Origin: an uncultured Spirochaetaceae bacterium
GTDB lineage: Bacteria; Spirochaetota; Spirochaetia; Treponematales; UBA12059
Assembly (NCBI GenBank): GCA_938004315.1
Contig: CALKWG010000310.1
Location: forward strand, 1-43,244
Reading direction: 5' to 3'
DNA length: 43,244 nucleotides
Part shown: in pieces, positions 38,926-43,244 of the stretch
Layout: every line of letters starts with the position of its first letter
Position numbering within the stretch: the stretch's first letter is position 1
Translations under genes and position numbers: made by a program
Notes under the pieces: model-generated
The model's database searches: none
Seen by the model: the letters and a program-made list of their open reading frames with translations, nothing else
What the model was told of the DNA's origin: nothing

Positions 38926-40209
38926 CTAAATGACCAAGTTCAAAGCGCTCTCGTTCGCCGCCCATGCGGGCGGTACCGCCGCGTCGAGCTCGCGTAGCCG
39001 GGCGCTCCAATACGGGCCGCGCTCGCCGTCGCCGCCGTCGCGCTCCCTACCCTGCCCCGCCTGGCCGCCCGCGTCCCCGCGAACCTCGACGTCGATGGCC
39101 CGCGCGTCGAAGCCCGCCTCGGCGAAGGCGTCCCGCAACGAATCGAGCGATGACCGGAAGGCCTCCGCGGCCAGGTCCGACTCGACGACGATGCGCCCGC
39201 TTATTTGTTTCTCGGCGAGTTTGAGCTCGATCTTGACGCCGCCTAAGGACTCGGGTTCCAGGCGCAGGCGTATGAGCCCGAGGTCTCCGTCCTTCAAGAC
39301 GAGCTGGGCGGCCCTGACGAGCTCCCCCGTCCCGGCCTCGAGGCGCTGGGCTAGGGCTTCCTTGAACGACGCGCCGCCCTGCGGCTCGGCGGCGGCCTTG
39401 GCTTCGCCGGGCGTCGCGGCCTCGCGGGAGGTTCCGCGTTCGGCGAAGAGCCCGGCGTCCTCGACGCGGCCGGATTCGGCGGCGGCGCGCGCGGCTCGAT
39501 CGGGGCCGGCCGCATCTTCCTTGGGCGCGGCCATGCGAAGGTCGATGACGCTATATTTGGGGTCGCTTCGTTTAGCTTCCCGGCGGCGGCCTTCGCCTCG
39601 GACCGAGCCGTCGTCCTCTTTGGCCTCTCCGGCGTTCGCCGCGCGCGGCTGGCCGACGATGAAGACGGCCTCGCCGCGAGGCTGCGGCTGCGCGGCCGAG
39701 AGCTCGGGCCTATCCCTCGCCGACCCGGCGCGACGTTTCGCGGCTACGGGCTCGCCGATTACGGCGTCGGCCTCGCTCGCCGTTCGGAGCGCCTCCGCGC
39801 CCTGAGCGTCGGCCTTGGGCCGCGCGCGGGACGCTACGGCGCCTGAGAAGGCGGCGCCGACGGGGGCCGCGTCGGCCGAGACCTCGCCCGACGGCGCGGC
39901 CGTCGCGGAGACGCGCTTCGAGCGCGCGATGATAGTATCGGTCGTTAGTTTCGCTTCGGATCGGCCGTCGACCTTCGGGCCCCGGCCGTTCGCCTCCGCC
40001 GACGCATCGGCGGCGCCCTTGACCTTGGCGGCGGTCGGCGAGACTTTTTCGGCGGCCTCGCCGCCCATGGCGCGGGGTCCCGAGCGCAGGGCCGCCAGGA
40101 GGGCGGCGAAGGGCGAGCGGGCGCCTTTCGCGGATTGCGCCTTGCTTCCGGCCACGACGCCCTGCGGCGGCGCGGCCGGCTCGACATTCTGGATCGATAT
40201 CGCCTGCAT
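38926..40209 (-). CDS. fliK: FliK, hook-length control protein
   Basis: 427 residues. The first ~270 are a low-complexity Ala/Arg/Glu/Gly/Lys/Pro stretch, as expected for the disordered ruler part. Residues ~280-385 form the C-terminal Flg_hook domain (AQRLEAGTGELVRAAQLVLK, LGLIRLRLEPESLGGVKIEL, KLAEKQISGRIVVES, FRSSLDSLRDAFAEAGFDAR). FliK measures hook length and switches FlhB specificity. The last ~45 residues carry a Gly/Arg/Asp-rich tail. In Borrelia nomenclature this position is flbC. It lies 14 bases before flgD. Confidence 0.9.
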   Translation of the reverse strand: MQAISIQNVEPAAPPQGVVAGSKAQSAKGARSPFAALLAALRSGPRAMGGEAAEKVSPTAAKVKGAADASAEANGRGPKVDGRSEAKLTTDTIIARSKRVSATAAPSGEVSADAAPVGAAFSGAVASRARPKADAQGAEALRTASEADAVIGEPVAAKRRAGSARDRPELSAAQPQPRGEAVFIVGQPRAANAGEAKEDDGSVRGEGRRREAKRSDPKYSVIDLRMAAPKEDAAGPDRAARAAAESGRVEDAGLFAERGTSREAATPGEAKAAAEPQGGASFKEALAQRLEAGTGELVRAAQLVLKDGDLGLIRLRLEPESLGGVKIELKLAEKQISGRIVVESDLAAEAFRSSLDSLRDAFAEAGFDARAIDVEVRGDAGGQAGQGRERDGGDGERGPYWSARLRELDAAVPPAWAANESALNLVI

Positions 40210-40257
40210 GGACGAGGCGCTCCTTTCGTATCGAGCGCCCGCCCCGCGCGGCTGGTC

Positions 40258-40890
40258 TTAGTCTAGCGAGTTCGGTTTGGCGGCCATCTTGCGCTGCAGA
40301 TCCGCCGCCCTTACGGGCGGTAGGAGGGACAACCAGAAGGCCACGACCGAAGCCTCGCCTGACCTGGCGGCTTGCTCCTCTACGGCGCGCAGTATATCGA
40401 TGGCGATCTGGTCGTCCAGTTCCGCCAAGATGGCTACCGCGTCCGCCGGGGGCATGCCGCTCAGATAACGGGCGTTCTGCTCGATGTTCGCTCTTCTATT
40501 GTCGTACCGTTCCACCGCGCTATTAAACGATTTCTCGCGCTCATCCAAGGCTTTCTGCCTGTCCTCGATCTCGAGGGCCATGGCCTCGATGGTCGCCTGG
40601 CGCTCGGACAGGGCCATTGACCGGGCGTCTATCTCCTGGCGCAGGGCCTCGACCGCCTCCAACTGCTTGGCATAGCGCTCCTCGTCCAGTAAGGCGGGGA
40701 GCTCGGGCGGCAGGGCGTTGCCGGTCCTCGTCGGGAGTCCCGCCAGGCGTAGCGCAGGCGCGAATAGCCCCTTGGCGTCTATAAGGCCCAGGTAATCGAA
40801 CCAGAACACGCCGCCGACGGCCATGGCGAGGATGAGGATGAGGAGCAGGACGACCCTGCCGAATATGCGTTGCTTACCGAAACCCGCCAT
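40258..40890 (-). CDS. flbB: FlbB, periplasmic flagellar collar protein
   Basis: 210 residues. One N-terminal membrane helix (~13-32, VVLLLILILAMAVGGVFWFD), then a long coiled coil (~70-135, YAKQLEAVEALRQEIDARSM, AMALEIEDRQKALDEREKSF), then a small helical MgtE-N/MotE-like domain (~140-205, LSGMPPADAVAILAELDDQI, AIDILRAVEE). This arrangement and the position between fliJ and fliK match FlbB, the base of the spirochaete-specific collar that recruits stators. The helical module is related to MotE of other bacteria. It is 6 bases from fliJ. Confidence 0.9.
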   Translation of the reverse strand: MAGFGKQRIFGRVVLLLILILAMAVGGVFWFDYLGLIDAKGLFAPALRLAGLPTRTGNALPPELPALLDEERYAKQLEAVEALRQEIDARSMALSERQATIEAMALEIEDRQKALDEREKSFNSAVERYDNRRANIEQNARYLSGMPPADAVAILAELDDQIAIDILRAVEEQAARSGEASVVAFWLSLLPPVRAADLQRKMAAKPNSLD

Positions 40891-40896
40891 GACTCG

Positions 40897-41346
40897 CTAT
40901 CCCTCCCGGGCCCGAGAACGCCGCGCGGCCATAATCGCGCCGAGGTCGTCGAGGATCTTTACCTCTTCGAGCCCCGCCGCCTTGTAATAGGTCGCCTCGG
41001 CGCGCTCCTTGAGCTTTTCGAGCGTTTCTTTTTCTTTCGACGCTTCGATGTACGCGGCGCGGGCCTGATCCCGCTCGAATTCGGCCGCCGCCAAGGCCTT
41101 CATTAGCCGATCGCGTTCAGCCACCAGCCGCCAAGCGTATCGCTCGGCGGCGATGCAATCCTCCGCCCTGGCGCCCCGCCTGAAGCGCGCCTTCGCCGCC
41201 TCGAGGCTTAAGCCGGCGTTCTCCTTGAGCCCCGCTTCGAGCAAGGCCACGGCGCCTGACTTACGGGCGAGCTCGGCCTCCGCTTCGCGCTCCTTGTAAT
41301 CCCGCAGCTCCAACAAGGGCGCGAGCCTGAACCTGAAGCGCCTCAT
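40897..41346 (-). CDS. fliJ: FliJ (FlbA), export ATPase stalk protein
   Basis: 149 residues, almost entirely alpha-helical coiled coil. The N-terminal RFRFRLAPLLELRDYKEREA is the usual FliJ opening. FliJ inserts into the FliI hexamer like a rotary stalk and links it to FlhA. The ATG overlaps the fliI stop by 4 bases. The C-terminus (AAGLEEVKILDDLGAIMAAR) extends past the coiled coil. FliJ proteins diverge strongly, so the call rests on helix content and on position after fliI. Confidence 0.88.
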   Translation of the reverse strand: MRRFRFRLAPLLELRDYKEREAEAELARKSGAVALLEAGLKENAGLSLEAAKARFRRGARAEDCIAAERYAWRLVAERDRLMKALAAAEFERDQARAAYIEASKEKETLEKLKERAEATYYKAAGLEEVKILDDLGAIMAARRSRAREG

Positions 41347-42788
41347 GCCGAGCCTCCGGAGCCTCGGGCGGCCTCGGCCGCCGCGGCCGGCTCGGCCGGC
41401 GACGCCTGCGTAGCCGGCGACGCCTGCGAAGCCGGCGACGCCTGAGCCGCGAAGGCGCTGATCTCGGCCGCCGGTATGGATAAGCCGGCGATATCGCCGA
41501 CGCGCTTTAGAGTCTCTGAGATAGGCGCTTTCTCGGGCACGCCCTGATTCAGGAAAGCCTCGATAGCCGGCCGCTTGGCTATGGCCTCGTCGATGGCGGC
41601 GTTCGTGCCCTTCACGTAGGCGCCGATCGCGATCATGTCTTCCGATTCCTCATAGGCCGCCATGAGCTTGCGCACGGCGCCCATCGCCTTCTGCGTCACC
41701 GGGCCGGTGACGGCTTGGGTCAGGCGCGATACCGACTTTAATACGTCCACGGCCGGATACTGATAGCGCTCGGCGAGCTTGCGCGACAGGACGACGTGGC
41801 CGTCTAATATGCCGCGCACCGTATCGGCCACCGGCTCGTCCATGTCGTCGCCGTCCACCAAGATGGTATAGATGCCGGTGATGGAGCCCTTGTCCGAGCT
41901 GCCCGAGCGCTCGAGGAGCTTGGGCATGGAGTCGAAGACGCTCGGCGTGTAGCCGCGGGTGGCCGGCGGCTCGCCTATGGCCAGGCCTATCTCGCGCTGG
42001 GCGCGGGCGAAGCGGGTGACCGAATCGAAGAGGAGGAGGACGTCCAGGCCCTGGTCGCGGAAGTACTCAGCCACCGCGGTGGCCACGTAGGCGCCGCGCA
42101 GGCGCGCCAAGGGCGGCGTGTCCGAGGTGGATACGATCACCACCGAGCGCTTCAAGCCCTCCTCGCCTAGGTCGTTCTCGACGAAATCGCGCACCTCGCG
42201 GCCGCGCTCGCCTATGAGGGCGATGACGTTGACGTCGGCGTTGGTATTGCGCGCCATCATGCCGAGGAGCGTGGACTTGCCTACGCCCGAGCCGGCGAAG
42301 ATGCCCAGGCGCTGGCCGCGGCCTACGGGGATGAGCCCGTCTATCGAACGCACGCCGGTGACCATACGCGTCTTGATGCGCTTGCGCCCTAGGGCGTCGG
42401 GCGGGGCGGCGACGGCCGGATACTGCTCGGGGCTGGCTATATCGCCCTTGCCGTCTATGGGTCGGCCCATGGCGTCCAAGGTGCGGCCTAAGAGCTTCTT
42501 GGAGACCGGCACCTTGAGGAGCTCGCCGGTGGCGATGACCGTGCAGCCGACCTCTATCCCGTCGAGCGGGCTATAGGACATGAGCTGCACCGTCTCGCCG
42601 TGCAGGCCGGCCACCTCGGCCCAGGCGGTCTTCCCCAGGCGCGGTATCAGGATCTGGCAGAGCTCGCCGACTACCGCCTGCGGCCCCCGGCTTTCGACCA
42701 GGAGGCCTTGGACCTTGACGACGCGACCCGTGTACTTGATGGGATCGGCGGCCTCGACCGCGTCCAGGTACTTGCCAATGAGATCCAT
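41343..42788 (-). CDS. fliI: FliI, flagellar export ATPase
   Basis: 481 residues. An F1-beta-like ATPase: Walker A AGSGVGKST (165-173), LIGERGREVRDFVENDLGEE, Walker B VLLLFDSVTRFARAQREIGL, and the GEPPATRGYTPSVFDSMPKL segment. The C-terminal domain ends near residue 445. It is followed by a low-complexity tail holding three QASPAx hexapeptides and an Ala/Gly/Ser end, which most FliI proteins lack. It energises export with FliH and FliJ. Two bases separate it from fliH. Confidence 0.96.
   Translation of the reverse strand: MDLIGKYLDAVEAADPIKYTGRVVKVQGLLVESRGPQAVVGELCQILIPRLGKTAWAEVAGLHGETVQLMSYSPLDGIEVGCTVIATGELLKVPVSKKLLGRTLDAMGRPIDGKGDIASPEQYPAVAAPPDALGRKRIKTRMVTGVRSIDGLIPVGRGQRLGIFAGSGVGKSTLLGMMARNTNADVNVIALIGERGREVRDFVENDLGEEGLKRSVVIVSTSDTPPLARLRGAYVATAVAEYFRDQGLDVLLLFDSVTRFARAQREIGLAIGEPPATRGYTPSVFDSMPKLLERSGSSDKGSITGIYTILVDGDDMDEPVADTVRGILDGHVVLSRKLAERYQYPAVDVLKSVSRLTQAVTGPVTQKAMGAVRKLMAAYEESEDMIAIGAYVKGTNAAIDEAIAKRPAIEAFLNQGVPEKAPISETLKRVGDIAGLSIPAAEISAFAAQASPASQASPATQASPAEPAAAAEAARGSGGSA
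41395..41448 (-). repeat. Three tandem 18-bp repeats in the 3' end of fliI
   Basis: Three units at 41395-41412, 41413-41430 and 41431-41448 share GCCGGCGACGCCTG on the plus strand and differ only in the last bases. They encode QASPAS, QASPAT and QASPAE in FliI. The near-identity at the DNA level suggests recent slippage duplication. Confidence 0.9.
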
Positions 42789-42790
42789 GG

Positions 42791-43199
42791 CTACTGAGCC
42801 TTCCCGCGAGCCTTGATGGGCGAGATATCCAGGATCTTCTCCTCGAGCTCGTGCAGCTGGCTCTGGATGCGGGCGTCGATCTCGCCGAAGTCGGTCTCTA
42901 TCACGCAGCCGCCGCGGTCTATAGACGAATCCTCCACCACGGTGAGATTCTTGGCGTTCTCGGCCATCTCGACGAAGTCCCGCGCGTGCTCGGTCGCCAG
43001 CTGCAGGTCGGCCAGGTTCACCTTGATGATGACGTCGCTGCGCGTCTTGAGCTTTCGCAGGGCCTGGGCGACGTTCGATATGACGACGTTCTTTTGGTTC
43101 TCGGAGATGGTCTTGACCACCTTGCGGGCGATGAGGAGGACGAGCTCCACCACCTGGCCCTCGGTCTGCTCGAGGATCTCGGCCCGCTTATCCATGGCG
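42791..43199 (-). CDS. fliH: FliH, export ATPase regulator, 5'-truncated by contig end
   Basis: About 135 genuine C-terminal residues remain, from MDKRAEILEQTEGQVVELVL to ISPIKARGKAQ. They match the FliH/V-ATPase E-like C-terminal domain (VVKTISENQKNVVISNVAQA, DSSIDRGGCVIETDFGEIDA). FliH holds FliI inactive and brings it to the export gate. The reading frame continues to the right into adapter sequence that would add false residues MCSSDL; these must be left out. The true N-terminal half lies beyond the window. The stop is 2 bases before fliI. Confidence 0.92.
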
Positions 43200-43244
43200 A
43201 GATCGGAAGAGCACACGTCTGAACTCCAGTCACCGAATACGATC
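43200..43244 (+). other. Illumina TruSeq adapter plus index (artefact)
   Basis: From 43200 the sequence begins AGATCGGAAGAGCACACG and continues as the TruSeq index-side adapter up to 43233. An 8-base index CGAATACG (43234-43241) follows, and then ATC, the first bases of the next adapter segment. This is untrimmed library sequence, not part of the genome. Confidence 0.98.

Noticed and set aside
43018..43233. Open frame on the minus strand giving a TGVQTCALPI-type N-terminus
   Set aside because: The first residues are a translation of the Illumina adapter and the rest is an out-of-frame shadow of fliH.

Overview
The window is a GC-rich bacterial contig end (by eye clearly above 60% GC) that reads as a spirochaete, most probably from the Treponema/Spirochaeta side of the phylum. 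The evidence is the flagellar gene order fliH-fliI-fliJ-flbB-fliK-flgD-flgE-flbD-motA-motB-fliL-fliM-fliY-fliO-fliP-fliQ-fliR-flhB-flhA-flhF-flhG, which is the order known from Borrelia and Treponema. A second line of evidence is a FlgE hook protein with Lys165, Cys178 and Asn179, the positions used for the lysinoalanine cross-link in Treponema denticola FlgE. A third is the spirochaete collar protein FlbB. I see no rRNA, tRNA, CRISPR array, insertion sequence or prophage.

Layout. (1) 1-2703, plus strand: the 3' end of a CinA/PncC gene, then rho behind a structured leader, then rpmE ended by a strong intrinsic terminator. (2) 2772-6098, minus strand: rdgB overlapped by a sigma-factor-like gene, a 335-base non-coding gap, an NrnA-type DHH phosphoesterase, and a small secreted protein with its own promoter. 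(3) 6255-8496, plus: nth and a short recQ. (4) 8493-9992, minus: an unusual PilZ-type protein and a small membrane protein. (5) 10160-17258, plus: pgi-murG-cvpA-clamp loader-histidine kinase-NtrC-type regulator. Every junction has overlapping stop and start codons, so this is one translationally coupled operon. (6) 17293-43199, minus: the flagellar operon, running leftwards from fliH (cut by the contig end) through the export apparatus to flhF, flhG, a membrane protein and the sigma-28 gene fliA. It then continues without a real gap through fapA, a small conserved protein, a SwrB-like membrane protein, an Hsp70 paralogue and a J-domain/HEAT protein.

The flagellar block encodes the export ATPase and its partners, hook assembly, stator, switch, export gate, the placement and number regulators FlhF and FlhG, and the late sigma factor. 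Rod, MS-ring and FliG genes would be expected beyond the right edge, and no filament genes are present. Between fliY and fliO the operon has two tandem hairpins and a good sigma-70 promoter, so the export-gate genes are probably also transcribed independently.

The right end (43200-43244) is not genomic. It is Illumina TruSeq adapter plus an 8-base index, and any protein running into it is chimeric. The most interesting biology is a PilZ domain apparently split by a GAF-like insert, a divergent sigma-like protein overlapping rdgB, an Hsp70/J pair at the tail of the flagellar operon, and a Met/Gly-rich linker in FliY.
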